Program-made: the position numbers and the translations under genes
The notes under the pieces: generated by a model
Told to the model about the DNA's origin: nothing
The model's input: only the letters and a program-made list of their open reading frames with translations
Databases searched by the model: none
From: Agrostemma githago
Taxonomy: Eukaryota > Streptophyta > Magnoliopsida > Caryophyllales > Caryophyllaceae
Assembly: GCA_958450325.1 (NCBI GenBank)
Contig: OY288241.1
Coordinates: forward strand, 38,492,778 to 38,556,777
DNA: 64,000 nucleotides
Direction of reading: 5' to 3'
Shown: positions 33,915 through 45,100 of the stretch, piece after piece
Layout: every line of letters starts with the position of its first letter
Numbering within the stretch: position 1 is the first letter of the stretch

Positions 33915-34849
33915 CCGTGCTTTACTTGTCTGATGAAGTCGATCGCTGGTGGTCCCTAGTTGGCTCAACTACCTTGCAGACTCCGGGTTTCAGATGGCCT
34001 CAATTCAAGACGCTGTTGTAGCGTAGGTTCAATCCCGAAGAGCTAAAACAACAAATAATGAGGGAGTTCGGAAACCTAGTCCAAGGAACCAACATGACCG
34101 TGGCTGAGTACTCGAGACAATTCCATTTCCTTGCGCATTATGCTGAAGACCTGCTACACACCGAGCACAACCGAGCCTTTTATTTCAGAGGGGGGGCTCG
34201 GAGCAGATATTGCTCACAATATTCCCAGAGATTTGGCAACTGTACAGGGTATCTACAATGCCGTGTTGTTTACCGAATCCTCACTAAAGGAAGTCAAGAA
34301 AATGGAGACCACTGCTGCTAGCTATAAGAGACCATTCCAATCTTCTGGCAACAACTCTTCTTCATCGAAGAAATTCCATTCTTCTAGAGGTTTGAAATAT
34401 TCCTTTGTTTTCTTTCTTCTTATCTTGGTTACATATATCAGAATCACATCATATGTTTTATAGGAAAAAAGAACAACTGTAACTCCTAATTTCAAGACAA
34501 GAAGAGCACTGCTTGCTTCAAATGTAAGAAGGATTTCCACCCGGGCAAGAACTGTGACGGCTCTCCCATCGTTTGTTTCACCTGCGGAGAACCGGGACAT
34601 ATTTCGACCAGATGTCCAAAGAAGCCTGCAACCACCGATGTTGTCACCACACCTACTCGAAAGGGGCACATATTCTTGATGAGCCGAGCCGACACTGAGG
34701 CTAACCCTGACGTAGTTACGGGTATGTTTTCGACCTCTGGTGTTAGTGCCTTTATATTATTCGATACTGGTGCCTCCATATCCGCTATCTCTTCCAGCTT
34801 TGCTTCGAAATTATCTCTTATTCCTTCCCAAGCCGAGCCTATTTCTATC
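33915..34849 (+). pseudogene. Chromovirus gag and protease N terminus
   Basis: The gag capsid-type domain (VLYLSDEVDRWWSLV; MTVAEYSRQFHFLAHYAED) is spread over three frames. A double zinc knuckle follows (CFKCKKDFHPGKNC; CFTCGEPGHISTRC near 34515-34620), then the protease active site FILFDTGASISAISS at about 34755, cut at 34849 by the solo LTR. A 74-bp AT-rich segment (34390-34463) with GT and AG ends interrupts the frame between the Ser-rich tail and the knuckles and may be an intron. Stops and frameshifts make it non-functional. Confidence 0.82.
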
Positions 34850-35619
34850 TGTGGACATGACATATGTCCACCCCGACGCGGCCACGCATGGGTTTGGGGA
34901 GGCGAATGAATCTCATGTGAGATGGATCTCGAATTGAAATTTAAATCGAAATGGAGTCGCCACCGAACTTTGTGGGAGTTTGGGCCCATTCAAACCAACT
35001 CTATATCTTGGTGGGTCGTGCAGAAAGTACGGCCCATTCGGATTTCAGAGTTTATGGGGTTCGTCCCTTTGGATTGCGATACCGGTACCGACATTATCGA
35101 TTATCGTGTATTGAATGACTCTCGTGCGCCAATGGTTTCGGACATCCGGAAACCACGGTTCTGAGTAAGGGGTGAGGGTACGTGTTGGGAAGTTCACAAT
35201 GAACACCCAACCCCCCGCACTTAGCGGCCTCTACTAAGATATCGTTTGATTTTAAAATACGCGCGTTAGTAATTCGTTTGAATGATATGCAAACAATATT
35301 TTGACTAAACATGCAAAGATTTGAATAAGTTGCTATGTCGATTTATTTAATGCATCTAATTAACGTCAAAGTTGTATTTAGCACGCGAGGTTCATTTTAG
35401 TACAATAAAAAAAACTAAATAAATCGCAAAGATATAAACAAAAAAGTTAGTAACAGTAATAACGGTTTGCAAATAATCTAGAATGACATAAATGACATGA
35501 TTCTCGGTTTTAGAAAGGGTAGGACACGTGATGGGCTTGACACGTGTTGACCGAAGTCATAAAAATATTTGATAGGGCTCGAAATATGTTGAAGGGCTCA
35601 CGTTTGGCGCGTGAAGAAG

Positions 35620-35735
35620 GTCACTCGATCGAGTCATAGAGGGACTCGACCGGGTGGTCTTCGGAAAACCCTTCTGCCCAGGTTTTGAGGTGCCACTCGA
35701 TCGAGTGGGCTAGGCACTCGATCGAGTGCCCCCTG
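35620..35735. repeat. Palindrome cluster in solo Tat LTR (downstream of the TATA box)
   Basis: Three perfect ACTCGATCGAGT copies and one ACTCGACCGGGT. The second pair is CACTCGATCGAGTG spaced by GGCTAGG. This is the site where the CACTA element landed in the related 5' LTR. Confidence 0.9.
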
Positions 35736-36424
35736 TACGAACTATGGTTCGTTTCGCAATTTTGCATGAATTTCGAAGTTGCTTTTTAATGTTGAAAATC
35801 GATAATTTCGCCAAGTCGTGTAAAAATATGATACGATTTATACTCGAGTGGAGTTTTCGATACTCGTCATATCCGATACTTGACTATGGAATCAATATCG
35901 AATATTTAGAGTGAATTTTGGGAAAAGACGTTTATGAGTCGTTTAAAATTGAACTAAGGCGAAATAAATTCTCTCCGCGTGATAATGTCGTATTTAATCC
36001 TTTCGGACTACGTGACAATTATTTAGCATCAACGAGTTCGTGCTAGTTAAATTTATTGACTAATTCGTTTAGACATGATATTCGACAATAGAGTCGATAT
36101 CGCATCTAAAGAAGGATGTTTTGCTTGTTTGATTAGATCCGAAAATAGATTCCCTCCGCATCTCGACACCGTAATTAATAGGTTTCGTATTCTCGGTATG
36201 GAACTCGTCTAGTTGTGGCTCAGGCACGGGAGTATCGAGATTATGTAGATGAGTTATGGTGGTTTAAGGTTGAAGAAGATTGAATTGCTATGATGGATAA
36301 AAGTTTTATGTAAAGTTGTAGGTATGAGAAAGTTAGGGTTCCAAAGTTGTAGAGAGGAAAAGTTCTATGAAGGTGTATGCAAAGGGGTGTATATATAGGA
36401 ATTCTCAACCCCACGACCTGGGGT

Positions 36425-36540
36425 TACTCGATCGAGTGCCCCTGCTGACTCGATCGAGTGGCCCAATAAAAAGGTGATAGCGGGCCTGTTAAAGGCCCAC
36501 TCGATCGAGTGGGATGACACTCGATCGAGTGGATGAGGCG
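36425..36540. repeat. Palindrome cluster upstream of the solo Tat LTR TATA box
   Basis: Four perfect ACTCGATCGAGT copies within 115 bp, the nearest about 25 bp upstream of the TATA-like box on the minus strand. Confidence 0.9.
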
Positions 36541-36893
36541 GGCCAGATATTTTGAAGATTTCGTGTTTGGGTTGGATTCTTGATATTTGCATGGCTGTTT
36601 TGTGTTCTCGGAAATGACTTTGACCGGGGTTTGACCCGATCGCTAAAAGTGGGTTTTATTTTCGGTGTCGGTTTTGACCCAAATTAGTCTTATTTGATAG
36701 GAAACGATCCTCTGGGCCTGAATTTGAGGTTGGTTTTGTGAGTTTTGTACTCCGTAAAAAGCCCAAGCCATAAACTAGCGATTTTGAGCCCATATTCGAT
36801 CGCGTAGAAGCACGTTCGCGTCCGATCACCGTCGGGTGTTTTTTGGAAACTGCTACAGACACCTAGAAGCCAAATGTGGGTGTCTACACTATC

Positions 36894-39344
36894 ATTCTTC
36901 CTTCTGGTGAAATCGTTGCTTGTTCTAAAGCATATCAAGTTGTTCTTATTCTTTTCGTCAGTATTATCCTTCCTTCGACTCTTCTCGAGTTTCCTCTGGC
37001 AGAGTTCGATGTTATTTTAGGCATGGATTGCCTATCTCTCTATGATGCAAGATTTCGGTGCCGAGACCAGAAGATTTTTCTGAAGACTCCTAGTGTTCTC
37101 GTATTACTTACCGTGATGGTCGACGTCAGAAGGGTATCAAAATCATTTCTGCTATGAAAGCTATTCGTTTGTAGAGAAAAGGTTGCCAAGCATTTTTGTG
37201 TACGGTGAATGTAACTGCGGAATTACCCACACCTGAGGAAGTACGCATAGTCAGTGAGTATGCAAATGTATTTCCCGAGGAATTATCTGGTATTCCCCTT
37301 GAGCGAGATGTAGAATTCACCATCGAGCTCGTACTAGGTACTGGCCCTATTGCCAAGGCTCCTTATAGAATGGCTCCAGCTGAGTTGCAAGAATTGCGTA
37401 AGCAGTTGGATGATATGATTGAGAAGGACTTCATTCGTCCCAGTTCATCTCCTTGGGGCGCACCTGTACCGGTTGTAAAGAAGGACGGTACTATGCGCCT
37501 ATGTATTGACTATTGTAACCTTAACAAGGTTACGATCAAGAACAAATATCCCTTGCTCAGAATCGATGACCTCTTTGATCAACTTAAGGGCGCTTCTGTA
37601 TTTTCGAAGATCGATCTCAGATTGGGTTATCATCAAATCCCTGTCCGTGAATCGGATATTCCCAAGACGGCTTTAAGCTTGAGGTATGGACAAAGTTATT
37701 CCTTTTGGACTGACCAATGCTCCTGCAGTATTCATGGATCAGATTAACCGAACATTCCGAGTGTATCTAGACCAGTGTGTTGTTGTCTTTATTGACGACA
37801 TGCCCAAAATCGTGACCTTAACAAGGTTACGATCAAGAACAAATACCCCTTACCCAGAATCGATGACCTCTTGGTTCAACTTAAGGACGCTTCTGTATTT
37901 TCCAAGATCGATCTCAGATCGGGTTATCATCAAATCCCTGTCCGTGAATCAGATATTCCAAAGACAGCTTTCAGCTCGAGGTATGGACACTACGAGTTCA
38001 AAGTTATGCCTTTCGACTGACCAATGCTCCTACAGTATTCAAGGATCAGATGAACTGAACGTTCCGGGAGTATCCAGACCAGTGTGTTGTTGTCTTTATT
38101 GACGACATCTTAATCTATTCCAAATCCGATGTTGAGCATGCCGAGCATCTTAAGATCATTCTTGGCATCCTACGAGATCAAAAGTGGTATGCTAAGTTCT
38201 CTAAGTGTGAATTATGGCTCTGCGAAATGTGGCTTTCCTGGGTCATGTAATTGCTAAAGACGATATTAAAGTGGACCCGGCTAAGATTTCTGCTATCGAG
38301 AAATGGACTAGTCTGAAAGATGTTAGTGAGATTCGATGTTTCTTAGGTCTTGCTGGATATTACCGAAGATTCGTTCAAGATTTCTCTAAGTTGGCCTGTC
38401 CTATGACTCGGTTGCTTAAGAAAGAGTCTAAGTTTCTATGGAACCAGGCAAGTGAAGATTTCTCCGAGCTTAAGAGACGACTTACTACTGCTCCAGTTTT
38501 GACCCTACCTGAGGAAGGCGTTAACTTTGAAGTTTATTGTGACGCTTCTAAGCATGGTTTTGGTTGTGCTCTCATGCAAGGTGGTAAGGTAGTCGCTTAT
38601 GCCTCTAGACAGTTAAAAGTTCATGAGGTGAATTACCCTACCCACGATCTTGAGTTAGCTGTTGTAGTCCATGCTCTAAAGGTCTGGCGACATTATCTCT
38701 ATGGAGTAAGATGCAAGGTGTACACTGACCACGAAAGCCTACGAGATCTCTTAACACAGAAAGACCTTAATTGGAGACAGAGACGGTGGGTAGAGTTGGT
38801 GAACAATTATGACCTTGAATTGGTGTACTGCGAGGGTAAAGCCAATGTGGTTGCAGATGCTCTTAGCAGAAAGATCCTACATTCCTTAACTCCATGTTCT
38901 GGCATTTCTGAAATTTTGTCCCGAGAGTTCGCAAAGATGACAATTGATGTGGTTATCGAAGATTCTGATGGGCGGATCAATGCCTTAGTTGCTGAACCAA
39001 CTCTTTTTCAGGAGATTTGTGAGAAGCAGTTGGGAGATCCTTTCGTTGCCGGTAGCCGTGAGAAGATGAAACAGGGTAAAGCGCTCGATTTCTCTGTGGG
39101 TTCCAATGGAGCTCTAAAGTTTAGGGACCGTTGGGTCGTTCCAGATGAGATGGAAGTAAGGAAGCAGATTTTGACCGAAGCTCATAAGTCGAGATATTCT
39201 TTACATCCCGGAGGTAGTAAAATGTACAAGGATTTGAAGCTTCATTTCTGGTGGTCATTCATGAGAGATGACATTGCCAAATTTGTGAATAAGTGTTTGA
39301 CTTGTCAGCAGGTTAAGTTTAAACACAAGAAACCTGGTGGTATG
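36894..39344 (+). pseudogene. Chromovirus pol: protease end, reverse transcriptase, RNase H, integrase start
   Basis: Protease tail (FDVILGMDCLSLYDA) near 37010. Reverse transcriptase from 37196 (FPEELSGIPLERDVEF; VVKKDGTMRLCIDYCNLN; VFSKIDLRLGYHQI; VVFIDD). RNase H at about 38520-38880 (FEVYCDASKHGFGCAL; YTDHESLRDLL; VVADALSRK). Integrase zinc region at about 39180-39340 (HLHPGG-like, KCLTCQQVKFKHKKPGG). The palm is partly duplicated in tandem (37518-38110), which shifts the frame; another frameshift lies near 38215. From 38214 to 39344 the frame is open for 377 codons. Confidence 0.88.
37518..38110 (+). repeat. Tandem duplication within the reverse transcriptase palm
   Basis: 37518-37803 and 37815-38110 are near-identical copies of about 290 bp running from ACCTTAACAAGGTTACGATC to ATTGACGACAT. 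The first lacks about 10 bp around the GGTATGGAC...AAAGTTAT position; the second keeps them but has its own changes. Confidence 0.9.
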
Positions 39345-40324
39345 TGATAACACGCATATTTAGACCGTTTTACCCCTCATTTAGACTCGTATTATACTCG
39401 ATTTTGTGTACTTAAACGTCAATATAACTCATTTTAGTATATATTTCGTATTTTCTAATTTTGATTTAGTTTATTTGTAATTATCGTCATTTTCGTAGGA
39501 TTTGGTACTGTTTTTGTTTGTTTTGCCATTGTAGGTACGTGTTCGTGAATAAAGGGATCGAGTCAAAGCGATCCGAGTCAAATTCGACCTTTGACCCTAT
39601 AATCCACTCATCTCAATTATAACCCAAATCTACCCATCACTCTAACCCAATTCCTCAACTCACAAATCAACCCATTTCCCATCCTAAATCTACCAAGCCT
39701 AATTCACCATCTCAACCCAATCAAGGTCAAACTTAACCTTGACCCATTCATTTCAATCATCCTTCACACCCCATATTCCCTCCAACCTCCATCAACCTGA
39801 CCTCCATACTCCAGCCACCACCTCCACACTCTCCTTCTTCCCACCTCGAATCATACCCAAATTCCAGCAGCCCCACTCTCCATCATACTCCGTCAACCTT
39901 CGCCAGCCATGGCACCAACATTGGCGAACCGAAGCCCGACGCAGCAGCTCCAACTTCGGCTATACTCCGGCACCCTACTCCATCGCTCGACCCAGACTCA
40001 AGCGGCATCAACTACGACAACCAGCAGCCGAGCTCCAGTTCATCTCCGTCGTGCGCCCCTTCTTCACGATCACCAAACACCACCAGCAGCCCTGCTCCTC
40101 CTTGCCTGGACCTCGCACGCCGCTACTTCGCCTTCCATTCTCCGGCGAGCCAGAGCGGCCAACAACAACAATTGATCTCCAGCAAACCAGCTTCAGGTCG
40201 CGAACTGAGCTCCGTTCGACCCCCAGCCCTGATTCCGGCACCAGCGAACATGGCACAAACTCCGAGCAAACAACCGGGCCCAGATTCGAGTTCGGGAATC
40301 GAGAATCGCCAATTGAATTGGATC

Positions 40325-40445
40325 AGGTGAAAATGAAGACGACGCAGGGCAAAACTTTACCCAGTAAAAATTCCATCGGGCGAAACCGATTTCCGTGGGA
40401 CGAACTTACACCCGATGGGCCGGGAAACCATCGGGTGAAAGTGTG
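40325..40445. repeat. Palindrome cluster upstream of the solo Athila LTR TATA box
   Basis: Degenerate copies of the (A)TCGGGTGAAA / CACCCGATGG arms, such as CCATCGGGCGAAAC, ACACCCGATGGG and ACCATCGGGTGAAA. It is the same motif class and LTR position as at 33378-33620. Confidence 0.75.
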
Positions 40446-40616
40446 AATGGTGTGCGTGTGTGCTGTCGCGTTGCTCTCTTTGGTTGGCAATTTGGATTTC
40501 TTCTATTTTGATTTTTCCTTTTCCCTTTTTTATTTTTGATTTTCCTATTTTACTCTTAATGAGACTAATTAGACTCTCCTATAAATACTTGTAACTCTCA
40601 TTTTGAGGGAGGATAC

Positions 40617-41363
40617 TGAAGGGTTACAACCCTTAAGCCCAAGGATCTGTTATAAGTATTAACCGAAAAGACGAACAATAGAGGGATAACGAATATACCT
40701 TATTGGCAGCGGAAGAGCGTATTAATAAGAATAATAAGAAATATAATAACCCAGAAGTATATATAATTCCCCACGGACAGAATAAAGCAACCCAGATGTG
40801 ATGCCTCCGTTAGTATCCACACAGGTACGGAACTGCGGTGTATATGCTAGTATAAGGGTTTTGTGAGACCGTCTCACAAATTCTCTCTCTAACAATATAT
40901 GGAATAATACTCTGAATTGTGTATTCTGGTTCATCATATGAACCCCTTATATAGGAGAGCTTGAGAGCTAGGTTACTTAACCTAGAAGTTATTCCATAAC
41001 TCAAATTGGTATAATTAGATTATCACAATAATTCTAGTTACCATATAAAAGTTATTTCACAACTAATATTGGTATAATTAGATTATCACAATAACTCTAG
41101 TTACCATAACTAGATTATTACTATAACTCTAATTACCATAACCCGACAACACAGCTGAGTCGTATTACTACTGACCCGATATATTAATATACCGATATAT
41201 TAATAATATCCCGCACACAATGTGTGTGACCCAATGGGCCCACTTAAGACTACCAGACATATAACCCATTTATATGTCAACCCGACATCGACCTCTACCA
41301 AGGCATATCGGATACATAGACTTAAGCGGGTAAATTCGTAGGACAGTGGACATAACTCCTTCA
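40617..41363 (-). repeat. 3' LTR of the intact copia element
   Basis: TGAAGGG...CCTTCA on the plus strand. The minus-strand TATA-like CTATATAAGG lies near 40948-40955. An imperfect tandem repeat of about 75 bp (TTGGTATAATTAGATTATCA twice) lies at 41006-41130. Confidence 0.95.
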
Positions 41364-42183
41364 GTCTCCCACTTGTACATGTCCTCTCAAGAACGGCGTT
41401 AAGTCTCTTTGCTACTATTGTCTCCAATTGAGAACGAGGCAAGAAAAAGTGTCATCCTCGCATATCTCAATCTTTTACTCGAATCTATGAGTTGACTTGT
41501 TAAAAGAGCAGATAGATGACAATCATCCTATCTGAGCGCGGCCACGCATTTGCACAAGTCACACTCTTCGAGTGGCCAAGAAACAATAAATTCCCTTCAA
41601 TAAAGGAAGAGCAAATCCCCTCTTGTCTAACCACATCCTATCACATGTTCCATGCATGCCCAATAACCATCCATAGCCCCCTTTCACAGCTGACGAGGAA
41701 TAGTATCAAAGCATACACATCACATGTACAGAATAGTCAAAGACTCAGGTCTAAAGACCGTACAAGTTCATAACTTGCAAAGAATTTTACTGACACTAAG
41801 CGAAATCTTAGTAAAATCCTTTTTGGCGGGTCTGTCTAATGTATGTTCTTAACATACACTCGTGTGCCTGATTTAGTATCTCGATACCTATGACTCAAGG
41901 AACTTAGTCATCAACCAACTCACACACTAGTCATTTAAGGTATTCAAATGTCCCAACACAATACCCTGACTAGAGACAAAATAATTACATCATCCAAATA
42001 GAGTTCCAAGACTAAGTCACATACTTAGTGGTCTATTTCATCAATGTATATTATTTAGGGACAAACAATCCATACAAGAATTGAATAAAAATTGCACTTT
42101 ATTAAATAAAAGCAATAATATAGATTACAAAGTTCAGCATAAAATTAATACTCCCACTAAAACAAGGATCTCCTAAATAGGAC
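41364..42183 (-). other. Copia 3' untranslated region
   Basis: About 820 bp between the polyprotein stop and the 3' LTR, starting with the polypurine tract next to the LTR. No ORF of note on the minus strand. Confidence 0.7.
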
Positions 42184-45100
42184 TTAAGACCATTCGCTCA
42201 TGCGTCTAATGCCTATCGCAGCTCTATGACTATCATGCTTAGGCTGCGGGAGGGGCTTTGTCAAGGGATCAGCAACATTTGCTTCCGATGGTACTCTGCA
42301 TATCTTGACATCACCTCTCTCAATGAACTCTCTGATTAGGTGAAATCTTCTAAGTATGTGTTTGGATTTCTGATGAGACCTAGGTTCCTTAGCTTGCGCT
42401 ATGGCACCATTATTATCACAATAAAGGTCCACGGGGCTTGAAATGCTAGGGACGACTCCCAGCTCCTCGATGAACTGCCTAATCCAAACAGCTTCTTTTG
42501 ATGCTTCCGAAGCAGCAATATACTCAGCTTCTGTTGCAGAATCTGCCACTGTGCTCTGCTTGGAACTTTTCCAACTTACAGCACCATCGTTCAAACAAAA
42601 GACAAAACCGGACTGTGATTTGGAATCATCCCTGTCTGTCTGGAAGCTAGCATCGGTGTAACCATTTACAACGAGCTGCTCTTCACCTCCATATACCAAG
42701 AATAAGTCTTTAGTCCTTCTTAAGTACTTCAGAATATTCTTGGCTGCTATCCAGTGACTTTCACCCGGATTCGACTGGTATCTACTCGTCATGCTTAGAG
42801 CACAAGCTACATCAGGACGAGTACACAACATGGCATACATGATGGATCCTATGGCCGAGGCATAGGGAACCTTACTCATGCGCTCTAGCTCATCAGGTGT
42901 CGAGGGACACTGACTCTTGCTTAGACTGACACCATGTGACATTGGTAAGAACCCTCTTTTGGAATCCGTCATATTGAACCGTTTAAGGATCTTATCAATA
43001 TAAGTTCCTTGACTAAGTCCAATAAACCTCTTTGATCTATCTCTATAGATTCTTATTCCTAAGATGTAGGCTGCTTCACCCATGTCTTTCATGGAAAAAC
43101 AACTTCCAAGCCAACCTTTTACGGATTGCAACAATGGAACGTTATTTCCAATTAGGAGTATGTCATCGACATATAGAACCAAAATTGCTATCGCACTCCC
43201 ACTAATTTTCTTGTACACACAAGGCTCAACTTCGTTTTTACAGAAGCCAAAGGCTTTAACTGCCTCATCAAAACGAAGATTCCAACTCCGAGATGCTTGC
43301 TTCAGTCCATAAATGGAACGCTGAAGTTTGCATACTTTCTTAGCATCCTTTGATATGAAACCCTCGGGTTGTGTCATGTACACATCCTCTTGCAGATTCC
43401 CGTTAAGGAAAGCTGTTTTCACATCCATTTGCCAAATTTCATAATCATGAAAAGCTGCAATTGCTAAGAGAATCCTAATGGATTTAAGCATCGCTACTGG
43501 TGAGTAAGTTTCATCATAGTCGATACCATGAGTTAGCTTGAAACCTTTAGCCACCAAGCGAGCTTTATAGACATCTACATGTCCTTCCATGTCAATCTTC
43601 TTCTTAAAGACCCATTTGCACTCGATGGTTTTGACACCTTCGGGTGCGTCTATCAAAGTCCATACTTTGTTATGGTACATGGAATCCATTTCGGACTTCA
43701 TGGCTTCAAGCCATTTTTCAGAGTCTGGTCCCATCACTGCCTCTTTGTAGGTTTCAGGTTCATCATTTTCTATCAAGTATAAATCATGACGATACCTGGC
43801 CGGAGTTTGCCCAATGTTAGATCTTACAGATTTACGAGGGACAAAATCATTAGAAATAGGCGTAGGTTCTTCTTCAAGTGGTGGGATCGCAACATCTTGC
43901 ACATTCCCCTCCTCATCCTCAACTTCCTCATTAGGAATTGTGGATGCTTGAATATCCCGAATTTCTTCAAGATCAACCTTACTCCCACTACTCCTTTTGG
44001 AAATGAACTCTTTTTCCAAGAAGACTCCATTCCGAGCAACAAACACTTTGTTCTCAGTAGGATTGTAGAAGTAATAGCCTCTAGTTTCCTTTGGATAACC
44101 AACAAAAATGCATTTGTCAGATTTAGGTCCTAGCTTTTCAGGAATCAATTTCCTAACATAAGCTTCGCAACCCCAAATTTTCATGAAAGACAAACTAGGA
44201 ACCTTTCCTGTCCACATCTCATGTGGTGTCTTTTCAACTGACTTAGATGGACACCTATTAAGTGTAAAAGCAGAAGTTTCGAGCGCATAGCCCCAGAAGT
44301 AAATAGGAAGGTCTGCATGACTCATCATAGATCGAACCATATCTAGTAAGGTTCGATTTCTCCTCTCAGACACACCATTCCATTGTGGTGTTCCAGGTGG
44401 AGTGAGTTGTGAAACAATTCCACAGCTCCTAAGATGATCATTGAAATCTTGACTCAAATATTCACCACCTCGATCCGATCGAAGGGCTTTAATTGTCTTG
44501 CCAAGTTGATTCTGTACTTCATTTTGGAATTCTTTGAACTTTTCAAATGATTCTGATTTGTGCCTCATCAGGTACACATAACCATATCTACTGAAATCAT
44601 CAGTAAATGTAATGAAGTATGAAAATCCTCCTCTAGCTGTGGTACTCATTGGACCACATACATCCGAATGTATTAGTCCCAATAAGTCAGACGCCCTTTC
44701 ATTGTATCCAGTGAAAGGCGTCTTAGTCATCTTGCCAAGTAAACAAGATTCGCATATATCATATGATTCATAATCAAAATGATCTAAAAGTCCATCCTTA
44801 TGGAGCTTTTGTATGCGTTTCTCGTTTATATGACCCAAACGACAATGCCACAAGTAAGTAGGATTAGAATCCTTAGATTTCAACCGCTTTGCATTATTAA
44901 TATTATATAGCTGCTTAGGTGAATCAAGAACATATAAGCCATCAAAAATGAATGCTTGACAATACACAATACCATTACGCGAAATGGAACAACATTTGTT
45001 CTTTATTGAAATATCGAAACCTTTCATGTCCAAACAAGAAACGGAAATAATATTCCTGCTAATGGCAGGTACATGATAACAATTATCTAGTTCTAAAATT

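Larger units (their letters stand above)
34850..36888 (-). repeat. Solo LTR of the Tat family
   Basis: TGTGGACATGACAT at the left and GGGTGTCTACA at the right, with the target duplication CTATC at 34845-34849 and 36889-36893. It is related along its length to the Tat 5' LTR at 6777-13320, in the same orientation. No internal sequence remains, so it arose by recombination between the two LTRs of a full element. TATA-like CCTATATATA on the minus strand at 36391-36400. No gene. Confidence 0.95.

Noticed and set aside
39739..40446. 235-codon Pro/Ser/Thr-rich open frame
   Set aside because: It lies within the upstream part of a solo LTR, just before its TATA box, has low-complexity composition from C-rich sequence and no recognisable domain. 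The palindrome cluster falls inside its 3' end. I treat it as a chance ORF.
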